DNA from: Alphaproteobacteria bacterium
GTDB taxonomy: Bacteria > Pseudomonadota > Alphaproteobacteria > Rickettsiales > UBA8987
DNA length: 64,000 bases
Direction of reading: 5' to 3'
NCBI GenBank assembly: GCA_030429625.1
Contig: JAUIFA010000002.1
Coordinates: forward strand, 347,134 to 411,133
Part shown: positions 8,629 to 18,320 of the stretch, piece after piece
How the letters are laid out: each line of letters begins with the position of its first letter
How positions within the stretch are numbered: position 1 is the stretch's first letter
Made by a program: the position numbers and the translations under genes
Notes under the pieces: model-generated
Seen by the model: the letters and a program-made list of their open reading frames with translations, nothing else
Told to the model about the DNA's origin: nothing
Databases searched by the model: none

Positions 8629-10635
8629 CTACATCCTATCCGTCATGTTAATAGTTCTAATGAGTTCATTTAAATCCACTAGGCCGGCAAGGGCTTTAGA
8701 AATTCCATCGTCTGCCATGGATTTAAAATCATTCTTTTCCAAATGTCTCATCATTTCACCGCGAGTGGCTTCATTGGCGATGAGCTCATTAAGATTCTCA
8801 TCCACAAGAATAATTTCTGAGATTGCCACACGCCCTTTGTAACCAGTATGCGCGCATTTATCACACCCAACTTTATGGAAAAGTTTTGGAGGATTCTTAA
8901 CATCCAGGTCGTAGACTTTTATCTCTTCTTCTGTGGCAGCTTCTTCCACTTTACATTCAGAACAAAGTTTTCTGGCAAGACGCTGCGCGATACAGGCAAT
9001 GATGGAGCCAGAGAGCATGCGTGAATTTACGCCAATATCAATAAATCGTGGAATAGCACCCAGTGCGTCGTTGGTGTGTAGGGAGGTAAATACTTGGTGA
9101 CCTGTCATCGCGGCACGAAGTGCCATAGTCGCAGTTTCTTCATCACGCACCTCACCAATAAAAATTACATCCGGATCTTGCCGCATGATGGATTTAATCC
9201 CACCAATAAAGTCCATACCTGTTCCAGACTTAATGTTGGACTGGCGAATCATAGGCAGCTGATACTCCACCGGATCCTCCAAAGTCATGATATTAATGTC
9301 GGGCTTGTTAATGAAATTCAGTATAGAATAGAGTGTTGTCGTTTTACCGGAGCCTGTGGGCCCAGTCACCACAATAATCCCTTCTGGTGATTTTAAAGCC
9401 TTGGTCAAAGTTTTTACATTTTCTTCGGAAAAACCAAGTGCGTCCATTGGTAACAAGGCTTTAGCCTTATCCAAAATACGCATCACAATGTTTTCACCGT
9501 AAATAGTAGGCTGGGTTGCTACACGGAAATCAATATGTCTGCCGAGAACATTGATGCTGATACGTCCATCCTGAGGATTTCGTGATTCGGTGATGTTGAT
9601 GTCTGACATAATTTTAATACGCACGACAATGGCCATCCAGTAATCGCGGTGGAAACTTCTTACCAAACGGAGCTTGCCGTCAATACGGTAACGCAGGCGG
9701 ACAAAAGAATCTTCCGGTTCAAAGTGAATATCAGAAGCACCAAGGCGAATCGCATCCACCAACAGGGCATCAATCAATCGTACGGTAGGGTTTGTGTATG
9801 AGTTGTCATCGTTGCGGCTTAACGAGTCCATATCGTCAAGGTCTATGCCCTCAATTTCACGCAGAATACCATCAATCGACAATTCGTATTCGTAATAATT
9901 CTCAATAATCTCAGCAAGATCAGCAGGACTGCAATGGATGGGTACCATTTTGAAGCGACGTGGAAAATAACGCTGGATTCTGTCCAAGGCCAATACGTTG
10001 TAAATATCGGTCATCGCGATGTAGACACTGTCACCATCAAGCAATATCGGTACCGCATTGTAGCGTTGAGCCACGTCCTTGGGCACCTGTTTGATTAAGT
10101 TGGGGTCAATGATGGTACTTTTTGGGTCAAATTGTTGAATGTCAGTATTTTCTGTCAACACTTCGCCAAGGGCACTTTCCGTGATAAATCCCATTTCAAC
10201 AAGGATGGCACCTATCATAATAGATTCTTTGCTATCACGTTGTATTTTAAGGGCAATATCAAGCTGATCTTCCGAAATCAGACCTTTTGCGATGAGCGTC
10301 TGTCCAATGGGTGCACGTGAGGAAATATGCTCTAAGTCTTTTTCAGAAGACAAGTCGCTTGACTTACGTTTTTCAACATCTGTGGCAGAATCAGACAGGA
10401 TAACGTCTCTGCCTTCGGTAGTTTCCTTGGAAGACTTGCCATTTTTCTTTGAGTCTTCGTTCTCTACAGGAACAAGATCCGTCCCAGTTGTAGGCTCATC
10501 ATTGTCGTTTTCTTCTTTTGCATGGCTAAGGATTTCTTCTTCAATGCTTTCTTCCATGTTGTTGGCGGCTGCCTGTTGCTCTTCCAGCATAGCCTGAACA
10601 GGATCTATATACTTATTATCACTTTTTTCTGGCAC
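8629..10635 (-). CDS. pilB: PilB/MshE-type pilus extension ATPase
   Basis: 668 residues. Domains in order: an acidic, probably disordered N-terminal tail (1-108); a MshEN domain (about 109-250; such domains bind cyclic di-GMP in MshE), containing IGQTLIAKGLISEDQLDIAL and GAILVEMGFITESAL; and the ATPase with Walker A GPTGSGKTT (425-433), Asp box TLEDPVEY (451-458), Walker B VIFIGEVRD (490-498), His box TGHQVFTSLHT (511-521) and the zinc-binding Cys tetrad C558, C561, C591, C594. It drives pilus polymerisation. Start is GTG at 10635 with GGAAGGG upstream. It is the first gene of the leftward operon. Whether cyclic di-GMP binds here is inferred. Confidence 0.93.
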   Translation of the reverse strand: MPEKSDNKYIDPVQAMLEEQQAAANNMEESIEEEILSHAKEENDNDEPTTGTDLVPVENEDSKKNGKSSKETTEGRDVILSDSATDVEKRKSSDLSSEKDLEHISSRAPIGQTLIAKGLISEDQLDIALKIQRDSKESIMIGAILVEMGFITESALGEVLTENTDIQQFDPKSTIIDPNLIKQVPKDVAQRYNAVPILLDGDSVYIAMTDIYNVLALDRIQRYFPRRFKMVPIHCSPADLAEIIENYYEYELSIDGILREIEGIDLDDMDSLSRNDDNSYTNPTVRLIDALLVDAIRLGASDIHFEPEDSFVRLRYRIDGKLRLVRSFHRDYWMAIVVRIKIMSDINITESRNPQDGRISINVLGRHIDFRVATQPTIYGENIVMRILDKAKALLPMDALGFSEENVKTLTKALKSPEGIIVVTGPTGSGKTTTLYSILNFINKPDINIMTLEDPVEYQLPMIRQSNIKSGTGMDFIGGIKSIMRQDPDVIFIGEVRDEETATMALRAAMTGHQVFTSLHTNDALGAIPRFIDIGVNSRMLSGSIIACIAQRLARKLCSECKVEEAATEEEIKVYDLDVKNPPKLFHKVGCDKCAHTGYKGRVAISEIILVDENLNELIANEATRGEMMRHLEKNDFKSMADDGISKALAGLVDLNELIRTINMTDRM

Positions 10636-10753
10636 AGGGCACCCTTCCTTTGCTACTTACCAACATAGATAATGCAGTATAACATTTTCAAACAAAAGTT
10701 AAACCTTTGTTTTAATGTAAGGGTAAATTTTTATACTTTTTTCTTGGTGGTGG

Positions 10754-12307
10754 CTATTCCCACTCAATGGTGCCGGGTGGTTTGGAGGTAATATCGTAAA
10801 CTACACGGTTTATGCCGCGCACCTGATTGATAATTCGGTTGCAGATTTTGCTAAGGAAATCATGTTCGAACGGGTAATAATCTGCTGTCATTCCGTCGGT
10901 GGAGGTCACGGCTCTTAGGGCGGCAACATATTCATAGGTTCGGCTGTCACCCATGACCCCAACGCTTTTTACAGGAAGAAGAACTGTAAAAGCCTGCCAT
11001 ATTTCGTCGTACAGTCCAGCTTTTTTTATCTCATCAATGTAGATGGCGTCGGCTTCTTGCAGAATAGATATTTTTTCAGGAGTCACTTCACCAGGGATAC
11101 GAATAGCCAGACCAGGGCCGGGGAATGGGTGGCGTTTTACCATGTCTTCTTTTAAACCAAGTTCGCGGCCAAGTGCCCGAACCTCATCCTTAAACAATTC
11201 TCTGACAGGCTCAACCAGATCCATTTCCATACGTTCGGGTAGGCCGCCAACGTTATGGTGAGATTTGATGGTAACGGCTGCAGTGCCATGTACAGAAACT
11301 GATTCTATCACGTCGGGGTAGAGCGTGCCTTGGGCTAAAAATTTAGCACCACCCACACGCTTTGCCTCTTTTTCAAAAATATCAATAAAAGTTGAACCAA
11401 TGATTTTTCGCTTTTTCTCTGGTTCAAACACACCATCGAGCTTGTTTAAGAAGGTTTGTCTTGCATCGACCATTTTTAGAGGAATGTGAAAATCGGAAAA
11501 CAGATCTTTGACTTGTTCGGCTTCATTTTTACGCAAAAGTCCATGGTCAACAAAAATACAGGTGAGTTGATTTCCGATGGCTTTATGTAAAAGTGCGGCC
11601 ACTACGGTCGAATCCACTCCGCCACTGACTCCAGCAATAACGTTATTACCACCAACTTGTTTGCGCACTTTCTCAATTTCCATTTCTAGGAAGTTGTGCA
11701 TGTTCCAATCACGGCTGCAGCCAGCGATTTTATGCACAAAATTGCTTAAGAACTCTGTCCCCTCTGGAGTATGAACCACTTCGGGATGAAACTGTGTGCC
11801 ATATAATTTCTTCTCTTCATTGGCAATGACAGCAAATTCACAACTTTCAGTACTGGCCAGAGTGGTAAATCCCTCAGGAAGCTGTATTATTTTATCCCCG
11901 TGGCTCATCCACACCTGATGCTGTACAGATTGGCTTTCGTGGACTACCCACGATTCTGGTAGAAGAGGGGAGTTTTCTTTCGCATGTATGAAGGCGCGCC
12001 CAAACTCACGATGGTCTGAAGCTTCAACTTTCCCGCCTAACTTTTTGCACATAAGTTGCTGGCCATAACAAATACCTAAAATAGGTAATCCAAGGTCAAA
12101 AATAGTTGAGTCTACGTCAGGAGATTTTTTATCATGTACAGAGGAAGGGCCACCGGAAAGGATAATAGCCTTAGCACTAAATTTCTTTATGTCGTTTAAA
12201 CTAATAGTGTAGGGACGGATTTCACAATACACATTGGCTTCACGAATTCTACGGGCAATAAGCTGTGTTACTTGTGAGCCAAAATCAATAATGAGTACTT
12301 TATCCAT
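10754..12307 (-). CDS. guaA: GMP synthase (glutamine-hydrolysing)
   Basis: 517 residues, usual length. Converts XMP, ATP and glutamine to GMP, the last step of guanine nucleotide synthesis. The class I amidotransferase domain has GGPSSV, the nucleophile in GICYGQQ (C80) and the His/Glu in [11 protein letters not shown]. The synthetase domain has the P-loop SGGVDSTV and ends in the conserved C-terminus KPPGTIEWE. Stand-alone leftward gene between the pilus operon and rlmE. Confidence 0.98.
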   Translation of the reverse strand: MDKVLIIDFGSQVTQLIARRIREANVYCEIRPYTISLNDIKKFSAKAIILSGGPSSVHDKKSPDVDSTIFDLGLPILGICYGQQLMCKKLGGKVEASDHREFGRAFIHAKENSPLLPESWVVHESQSVQHQVWMSHGDKIIQLPEGFTTLASTESCEFAVIANEEKKLYGTQFHPEVVHTPEGTEFLSNFVHKIAGCSRDWNMHNFLEMEIEKVRKQVGGNNVIAGVSGGVDSTVVAALLHKAIGNQLTCIFVDHGLLRKNEAEQVKDLFSDFHIPLKMVDARQTFLNKLDGVFEPEKKRKIIGSTFIDIFEKEAKRVGGAKFLAQGTLYPDVIESVSVHGTAAVTIKSHHNVGGLPERMEMDLVEPVRELFKDEVRALGRELGLKEDMVKRHPFPGPGLAIRIPGEVTPEKISILQEADAIYIDEIKKAGLYDEIWQAFTVLLPVKSVGVMGDSRTYEYVAALRAVTSTDGMTADYYPFEHDFLSKICNRIINQVRGINRVVYDITSKPPGTIEWE

Positions 12308-12385
12308 CTACTGCATTCCACGTGATAATTTAGATGTCGCAAACATAGTGATATTCGCAATAAAATAAAGATATTTTTATAATTT

Positions 12386-13078
12386 TTACGATTTGCCTTT
12401 AAAGCCCGTGGCCACCACAAACATTTCGGCAGAGTCGCTTCGGCTTGCGCCGGGTTTAAAATGTTTGACTTGTTTAAAATGTTTTTGCATTTTTTTTAGC
12501 AAATCGTTTTCTGCTCCTCCGCGCAACACTTTTGCGACAAATTTTCCTTCAGGTTTTAACCAGTCGATGGCAAAGTCTAGCGCCAATTCACATAGGGTCA
12601 TGATACGGATATGATCTGTCTGTTCATGCCCGCATGCGGCAGCGGCCATGTCGCTCATCACAATGTCTGCTTTTCCTTCCATTGTGGCCTCAAGCTGTTT
12701 AAGAGATTCCTGATCTTCAAAATCTCCAATGATAAATTCTGCACCCTCAATTGGTTCCATTTCCTGTAAATCAATGCCAATAATTTTGGCCTGTTTACCC
12801 AATCTTCTCACCGCAACTTGTGTCCAGCTGCCCGGCGCACAGCCCAGATCTACCACGTAGGATACAGACTGGTTAAACAGGTTAAATTTATCGTCAATGT
12901 CTGTAATTTTAAAGGCAGCACGTGAGCGATAACCCTCATCTTTGGCACGGCGTACATACGGATCATTTAATTGCCGCTGTAGCCATTGGGTAGAAGATTT
13001 CTTGCGCCCTTTTGCAGTTTTAACGCGCACATGTTGCCCACGTCGCCCGCCTTTTAAGTCATCATTGTCTTTGCTCAC
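12386..13078 (-). CDS. rlmE: 23S rRNA 2'-O-ribose U2552 methyltransferase
   Basis: 230 residues (RrmJ/FtsJ family). It methylates U2552 of 23S rRNA in late 50S assembly. Seen: basic N-terminus, RSRAAFKITDID with the catalytic Lys, SAM-binding VVDLGCAPGSWTQVA, catalytic Asp in VMSDMA, catalytic Lys in GKFVAKVLRGG, and Glu in SRSDSAEMFVVA, giving the K-D-K-E set. GTG start at 13078 with CGGAGC upstream. The basic head is longer than in E. coli, as often in Alphaproteobacteria. Confidence 0.95.
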   Translation of the reverse strand: MSKDNDDLKGGRRGQHVRVKTAKGRKKSSTQWLQRQLNDPYVRRAKDEGYRSRAAFKITDIDDKFNLFNQSVSYVVDLGCAPGSWTQVAVRRLGKQAKIIGIDLQEMEPIEGAEFIIGDFEDQESLKQLEATMEGKADIVMSDMAAAACGHEQTDHIRIMTLCELALDFAIDWLKPEGKFVAKVLRGGAENDLLKKMQKHFKQVKHFKPGASRSDSAEMFVVATGFKGKS

Positions 13079-13093
13079 GTTTAAAGCTCCGGC

Positions 13094-13762
13094 TTAAAAA
13101 TCTAGATTTGTGTAATGTTTTGGTGGTGTGAAACCAGGCAAATTGTCATTTAAAAGAGGGCGGAAGCTTGGTCGAGATTTGATCAAGGCGTACCATTCTT
13201 TTACTTCTTTACTGTGTTCCCATGGGACTTCAGATAAATAATCGAGTACAGAAATCTGACTGGCTGCTGAGATATCTGCAATGGAAAAATTATCACCGGC
13301 GAGCCATTTTCTGTGTTTGACAAGATAGGCGATGTAATCAAAATGATAGCTGATATTTGAACGTGCGGCTCTTAAAGAGTCTGAAGAAGGGGAACCACGC
13401 CCCTTGAAGTGTTTGATCACTTTTTCGTCCAATACATATTTGGTTACTTCGTAGTAGAATTTGTTGTTAAACCAACTACTTAGCCTGCGTGCCTCGGCAC
13501 GTTCAATAATGGTTTTACCCAGCAAAGGATATTCAGGATATTTTTCCTCAAGATATTCCGTGATGGCAGTACTGTCAGAAAAAAGACCAATGCTCGGCTC
13601 TGTCAAAACCGGCACTTGTGCTGCGGGGTTCATCGCCAGAAATTCACGTCTACGCTCCCAATATCGTTCGTTTATAAGTTCAAATTCAAGATGCTTCTCG
13701 CTCAACACAATTCTAACTTTCCTTGAAAAGGGAGATAATTTAAAATGGTATAATGTACGCAT
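13094..13762 (-). CDS. Glutathione S-transferase family protein
   Basis: 222 residues with an N-terminal thioredoxin-like GST domain (RTLYHFKLSPFSRKVRIVLSE; Ser/Pro at the active-site loop; PVLTEPSIGLFSDSTAITEYL is the glutathione-binding turn) and an all-helical C-terminal domain with the GDNFSIADISAASQ motif. Substrate unknown. It ends 15 bases upstream of rlmE, so the two may share a transcript. A gshA gene at 45786-47012 indicates the cell makes glutathione. Confidence 0.88.
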   Translation of the reverse strand: MRTLYHFKLSPFSRKVRIVLSEKHLEFELINERYWERRREFLAMNPAAQVPVLTEPSIGLFSDSTAITEYLEEKYPEYPLLGKTIIERAEARRLSSWFNNKFYYEVTKYVLDEKVIKHFKGRGSPSSDSLRAARSNISYHFDYIAYLVKHRKWLAGDNFSIADISAASQISVLDYLSEVPWEHSKEVKEWYALIKSRPSFRPLLNDNLPGFTPPKHYTNLDF

Positions 13763-13897
13763 GCAAACTCAAAAATAAGCGGGTTGTCAATCTTTTACAA
13801 AAAGCAGAATATAACGAAAAACTCATCTTGCCACAAGTGGTAAATAAGGTGTTGCTTATTTATAAATAGGCAAACCAATTAATGCGATAAAAGGTTA

Positions 13898-14347
13898 TTA
13901 TGCCGATTTTTTATCGACTTCCAGATGCTGAGCGCAAATTTTGGCAAAATCAACAGGATTAATCATAAAGGGAGCAAACCCACCCGAAGCAATAGAGTCA
14001 CTGACCAATTTGCGTGCGTAGGGAAAGAGAAGATTTGGGCAATAGAGGAACAATAGTTGGCGCAATTCCTCTTCATTTTCAACTTCGTTGATGGTGAACA
14101 TGCCGCTATAGACAAGGTCTGAGGTAAATACCGTGTCCTTTTCTCGCGTGGCATGAACACGAATGATGAGATCCACCTCATAAATGTTTTTGCCAACAGC
14201 GTGTGCGTTGACATCAATACCCACCTCAACGTCCATTTTCTCCTTCGTGCCGATGAGGCTTTTGGGGGCGTCAGGGCTGTTGAAAGACGACGACTTTACA
14301 TATTGTGCGTTGACTTCTATGGGAGCTTTTTCTTTAGATTTAGGCAT
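13898..14347 (-). CDS. secB: Protein-export chaperone SecB
   Basis: About 149 residues from the ATG at 14347; the frame extends to 14383, but that would overlap the upstream gene and add residues unlike SecB. From 14347 the protein begins MPKSKEKAPIEVNAQYVKS, then FNSPDAPKSL, the usual SecB start. The middle carries the conserved FTINEVENEEELRQLLFLYCPNLLFPYAR-like strand and helix and ends GFAPFMINPVDFAKI. SecB holds preproteins unfolded for SecA. It lies 19 bases after a gene for a secreted barrel-like protein. Confidence 0.94.
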   Translation of the reverse strand: MPKSKEKAPIEVNAQYVKSSSFNSPDAPKSLIGTKEKMDVEVGIDVNAHAVGKNIYEVDLIIRVHATREKDTVFTSDLVYSGMFTINEVENEEELRQLLFLYCPNLLFPYARKLVSDSIASGGFAPFMINPVDFAKICAQHLEVDKKSA

Positions 14348-14366
14348 TGCGGTTTTCCAGAAAGTT

Positions 14367-14996
14367 TTATTTACCAAGGCCAAATGTGGTGGTTAAGGCA
14401 AGTCGTTGATCTTTTCCATCCTTTAAACCGTCACTAAATGTACCTCTATATTCAGCGCCAACGTCCCAGTTTTCAGTAATATTATGGCGAATGCCTGCAT
14501 TTACTTCATTAATTCCACCACTTCCTCTTTCGTCAAAGATATGGTTGATAGGATGGCGATACCCTGCTGATAGTGTAAAGTTCTTTGATTCTTTTTCCCA
14601 GTCAATGCCAATTTCTATGCCACGCCAAGCGTTGATATCCAGCATTAAGCCAACTTCATTGTTATGAGAATTGACAATTAGTGCGCGTACGCCGGCTTCC
14701 AACAAGTCTTTATCGCCACTGATTTGGGCAGTCACAAAATAATCATCTCCCAAATCCCATGTGTTTCTCAGTGTGTAAGGGATGTCACCATTGCGCGTAT
14801 TGTCACTAGAAGCAACAATGTAATTAATTCCTAGTTCGTAATTGTTGTTTTCCAGATGTTTATTAACATCCTCAGTGGTTAAGGCTTGCGCCGCACGAGG
14901 AGCGATCACTGCCCCGCCAACAGCCGTCATCACTGCTAGTGCGATGCCACGTACACAGTGACCAAAAGATTCGTTTATATCGCTTATCATGCTCAT
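14367..14996 (-). CDS. Secreted barrel-like protein of unknown function
   Basis: 209 residues. The N-terminus is signal-like (GIALAVMTAVGGAVIAPRAAQA, cleavage likely after AQA). The rest alternates polar and hydrophobic residues with many aromatic and Gly residues and ends in a strand finishing ALTTTFGLGK, as in small outer-membrane barrels. I do not recognise a family. Its place just before secB may mean co-transcription; it would be a plausible SecB client, but that is inference. Confidence 0.6.
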   Translation of the reverse strand: MSMISDINESFGHCVRGIALAVMTAVGGAVIAPRAAQALTTEDVNKHLENNNYELGINYIVASSDNTRNGDIPYTLRNTWDLGDDYFVTAQISGDKDLLEAGVRALIVNSHNNEVGLMLDINAWRGIEIGIDWEKESKNFTLSAGYRHPINHIFDERGSGGINEVNAGIRHNITENWDVGAEYRGTFSDGLKDGKDQRLALTTTFGLGK

Positions 14997-15072
14997 AATT
15001 TCAATTCCTAGACTTTTAAACTTACAACAAGCATATTCTAGCAGCCAATGGTTAAATAAACGTTAACGTTTC

Positions 15073-15723
15073 TTAATTAAAAAACCAATAAAGAAACAAT
15101 AGGATAAAGACAGCAATCGCCATATAGGTTTGGCGACGGAATTTTGTCTCTTTTGCCTGAGGATCTTCCGGTTTGGTATAGATTACCATGGTTTTAGAAA
15201 TTAAGTCGTGCCAGCCACGTGATTCTTTATTAAAGCCAATCCAGAAAAAGCCAAGCATAAAAAACAAACCACTTACATAATAACCCATATAGCGTAGAAT
15301 GAACTGATGGAGTTTGGGTTTTTTGAAGGTGGTGGCATCGACGATGCGCATGGAAGTAAAAAATTTCCCCGGAGTGGTAGAAAAATTGTGCCACAACAAA
15401 ATTAAGACAAACCCAACAACCATAAAAATGATGGCAGTGTTGGTTAAGAAGTCTTCCAAACCACCAAGGCGTACCCATTCATTAAAAACTATTTTTCCTA
15501 ACTGCCATATGGAGATAACCTTATTATCAGCATCTTCAATGGCCTGTTGAACTTTCTGTGGATGCTCGTAGGGTAATGTGCTGGTGTGAGGAATGAACTG
15601 TAAAATTGGGATAAGCAATAAAAAATCAATTAAAGCAGCATTTAGTCTGTCTTTAAATGAGGTGTGGCGGATAGGAAAATCCTCTCCAGGAATTAACCTC
15701 TTTTGTTCTATCTCTTCGTCCAT
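15073..15723 (-). CDS. RDD family membrane protein
   Basis: 216 residues with an N-terminal SFKDRLNAALIDFLLLIPIL segment, which carries the Arg-Asp pattern of RDD proteins, then membrane helices at about 30-45, 95-115, 145-165 and 195-215, and the typical TPGKFFTSMRIVD turn. Function of RDD proteins is mostly unknown; some act in ion transport. Its ATG is one base beyond the bioD stop, so it is probably the last gene of the bioFCD transcript. Confidence 0.8.
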   Translation of the reverse strand: MDEEIEQKRLIPGEDFPIRHTSFKDRLNAALIDFLLLIPILQFIPHTSTLPYEHPQKVQQAIEDADNKVISIWQLGKIVFNEWVRLGGLEDFLTNTAIIFMVVGFVLILLWHNFSTTPGKFFTSMRIVDATTFKKPKLHQFILRYMGYYVSGLFFMLGFFWIGFNKESRGWHDLISKTMVIYTKPEDPQAKETKFRRQTYMAIAVFILLFLYWFFN

Positions 15724-15724
15724 A

Positions 15725-16381
15725 CTACGCCAATATTTCTTTTATTGTGTTTTCTAAAAGGGTGTATCTTTCTTTGCGTTCAAGTATTATAATAGGGTGT
15801 TGCGTATGGTTTTGTAAACTAGTTTTCATCTGATCCAGATCAACCTCTTTTTCTAATTCATTTATCACTATAGATATCTGATTTATTCCAATGTTATTTA
15901 AAGAATTTATTGCTGTAAGTGTATGGCTTATTGCGCCAAGGTAGCTGCCGGTCACTACTATAGTTTTTATATCTATTTCTTTGATTAAATCTGCAATAGT
16001 ATGTTGATTTGTCACGGGAACCATTACCCCACCAACACCTTCAATTAACAGAAAATCATGTTTTTTTTGTGTGTTACAAAATTCAATTACCTCTGCAAAG
16101 TTAATAGTGCGGTTTTCCATCCGCGCGGCCATGTCAGGCGAGAGCGGTTCTTTAAACCGCCAAGGGCTGATATTTTCAATATTCTCCTGATTAATAGGCA
16201 GGTTCAGGCTACGCAAAATCTCAAACGTATCATTAGTAGGGTCGTTTTCGTCCCATCCGCTGATGATGGGTTTGAGGGCATGCACGTCTTTTTCCGCCGC
16301 TTTAAGAGAACGGCACAGCAGGGTGGTAAGATAGGTTTTACCAATATCGGTGCCGGTGGCGGTAATAAAATAGGCACTCAT
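15725..16381 (-). CDS. bioD: Dethiobiotin synthetase
   Basis: About 218 residues from the ATG at 16381, which overlaps the bioC stop (ATGA); the frame runs further back, but MSAYFITATGTDIGKT is the normal BioD start. It closes the ureido ring of dethiobiotin from 7,8-diaminopelargonic acid, CO2 and ATP. Seen: P-loop GTDIGKT (9-15), KPIISGW, LIEGVGGVMVPV and a nucleotide-binding VVTGSYLGAISHTL. Third gene of the tight bioF-bioC-bioD run. Confidence 0.95.
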   Translation of the reverse strand: MSAYFITATGTDIGKTYLTTLLCRSLKAAEKDVHALKPIISGWDENDPTNDTFEILRSLNLPINQENIENISPWRFKEPLSPDMAARMENRTINFAEVIEFCNTQKKHDFLLIEGVGGVMVPVTNQHTIADLIKEIDIKTIVVTGSYLGAISHTLTAINSLNNIGINQISIVINELEKEVDLDQMKTSLQNHTQHPIIILERKERYTLLENTIKEILA

Positions 16382-17139
16382 GATGGCTTCCTCATAACAA
16401 GATAAATAATCTCCCAACTGGCATAAACCCCGTCATCGCGCACAAATTTATGGTTGTAGCTATGTTCCAGCGCCTGCCAGGTGGATTTTGTCAAGGCGTG
16501 GTTTCGGTCGACCATTTTGTTACTGGCACCGATATGTTTGATGGTTTTTAGCAAGTGGTGCAGATTGTCATAAGAGCGGCGTAGGAGATGTTTTTCTGTA
16601 TGCGTGATGGTAAATCCGGTTTCTGAGGCCACTGCAATAAGCGTGCTTCTGGGCAGGAAAGGGCTAACATGCGTTGAGCCGTCAATTGTACGAAAAACTT
16701 GCTTGAGTTCTTTGAGCGTGGGTGGACCAAGAGTAGCAATCACGGCTATGCCATCGGGTTCTAATACACGGAAAATTTCAGCTAGCGCCCGTTTTGGGTT
16801 GGTGGACCATTGCAGACACAAAGAGGAAGTCAGGGCAGAGAAACTACGATTGGGAAAAGGTAAGTAGTGCATGTCGCTGTTGACGGCAGGAGCCAATGAC
16901 TGAGCATGTTCACACATGTGGTAGGCCAGATCACTTTGTATCATGCGTGAAGCAAAATGTTGGGCAATGTAACCCGTGCCGCATCCCACATCAAGAATAT
17001 TGCCCTCTTCAGGAAAATATTCTTGGCTAAATTCGATGACTCTGTCTGCCACATGCCTTTGTAAGTGGGCATATTGGTCATAAGTGGCAGCGGCTTTCTC
17101 AAAATCAGCCTTGATGAGTTTTTGGTTAAAGATACTCAT
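16378..17139 (-). CDS. bioC: Malonyl-ACP O-methyltransferase
   Basis: 253 residues. BioC methylates malonyl-ACP so that fatty-acid synthesis can make the pimeloyl chain of biotin. Seen: DFEKAAATYDQYAHLQRHVAD start typical of BioC, SAM motif ILDVGCGTGYIA, and LCLQWSTNPKRALAEIFRVLEPDG. Its start overlaps the bioF stop by one base (TGATG) and its stop overlaps bioD, so translation is probably coupled. No pimeloyl-ACP esterase (bioH type) is seen in the window. Confidence 0.93.
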   Translation of the reverse strand: MSIFNQKLIKADFEKAAATYDQYAHLQRHVADRVIEFSQEYFPEEGNILDVGCGTGYIAQHFASRMIQSDLAYHMCEHAQSLAPAVNSDMHYLPFPNRSFSALTSSLCLQWSTNPKRALAEIFRVLEPDGIAVIATLGPPTLKELKQVFRTIDGSTHVSPFLPRSTLIAVASETGFTITHTEKHLLRRSYDNLHHLLKTIKHIGASNKMVDRNHALTKSTWQALEHSYNHKFVRDDGVYASWEIIYLVMRKPS

Positions 17140-18269
17140 CAGGCAGCCACCTTGTTAAGGATAATATTTTCTTTAATCAGATGCGCCAGTTTTCGAATGT
17201 CGTCATCTTTATGCAGCAGGCTGAAGGTTACCCGCAGACGTGCTGTACCTTCAGGGACGGTTGGGGGACGAATCGCGCTAACGAGAAAGCCGTTTTCTTC
17301 CAGTATGCTAGCGGCAGAAAGAGCCTCTTGCGTGTTCCCTATAATCACCGGTACAATAGCGCTTTGTGCCTTAGGAAGGCCGAGAATATCGGTTAACAAC
17401 GTAGCTTTTGCGATAAGCTCATCCCCCGCACGAGGGGACGATTTGATATATTCCAGCCCGGCGATGGAGGCACTGACCACCGAGGGCGGAAGCGCGGTGG
17501 AATAGATCAAGCTTTTGGCGGTGGTTTTAAGGTAGGCAATCAAAGTTTCTGAACCGCAGACATAGCCGCCATAACTGCCTACTGCCTTGGACAAAGTTCC
17601 CATCTGAATGTCAATTTCTGTGGTGTTTTTGATCACCCCCAGACCATGAGCGTCGTCCACCATCAACCAGCAATCAAATTCATCGCATAAAGAGCGTAAT
17701 TCTGCCAGAGGTGCTAGGTCTCCATCCATACTGAATACTGATTCGGTGATTAGCAGACAATTTTGATGATTAGCACGGTGTTTTTCTAAGAGATTGCGCG
17801 CGCTGTGCATGTCGTTATGGGCAAAGCGTTTGAGGGTGGCCTTGCTTAAGGTGATGCCGTCCAAAATACAGGAATGAACTAGTTTATCGGCGACGATAAG
17901 GTCATTCTTACCCATAAGGGCGGGGATGGTGCCGACATTGGCCAGATAACCGCTGCCAAAGATGCAGGCCGCTTGGGTGTTTTTAATCTCACAGAGTAAT
18001 TGCTCGCATTGTGTGTAAAGTGGGTGATTGCCGCTGATCAAGCGGGAGGATTTTGCCCCGCTGCCATAAGCGAAGGCTCCGCTAATTGAGGCTTCTATAG
18101 CTATTTCACCACCGGCCAGCCCAAGATAGTCGTTGTCGCAAAAAGAAATCAGCTCTTTGCTATCACGCACCACGTTTACCCCATTTTGTGGGGTGGTTTC
18201 CCTGATGGTACGAAGGAGATTATTTTCCTCCAATTGCGCCAATTTTTTTGCCAAAATATCGTCTAACAC
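17139..18269 (-). CDS. bioF: 8-amino-7-oxononanoate synthase
   Basis: 376 residues, PLP-dependent alpha-oxoamine synthase family. It condenses pimeloyl-ACP with alanine. Seen: NDYLGLAG, YGSGAKSSRLISGNHPLY, LVDDAHGLGVI and the PLP-Lys motif MGTLSKAVGSYGGYV. First gene of the leftward bioFCD-RDD group; a 51-base gap separates it from the divergent bioB. No bioA gene is present in the window. Confidence 0.96.
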   Translation of the reverse strand: MLDDILAKKLAQLEENNLLRTIRETTPQNGVNVVRDSKELISFCDNDYLGLAGGEIAIEASISGAFAYGSGAKSSRLISGNHPLYTQCEQLLCEIKNTQAACIFGSGYLANVGTIPALMGKNDLIVADKLVHSCILDGITLSKATLKRFAHNDMHSARNLLEKHRANHQNCLLITESVFSMDGDLAPLAELRSLCDEFDCWLMVDDAHGLGVIKNTTEIDIQMGTLSKAVGSYGGYVCGSETLIAYLKTTAKSLIYSTALPPSVVSASIAGLEYIKSSPRAGDELIAKATLLTDILGLPKAQSAIVPVIIGNTQEALSAASILEENGFLVSAIRPPTVPEGTARLRVTFSLLHKDDDIRKLAHLIKENIILNKVAA

Positions 18270-18320
18270 TAGCTTTTCTTTTCTTATTGCTGTAATAAGC
18301 GGTCAAATCGCTATAAAAAT

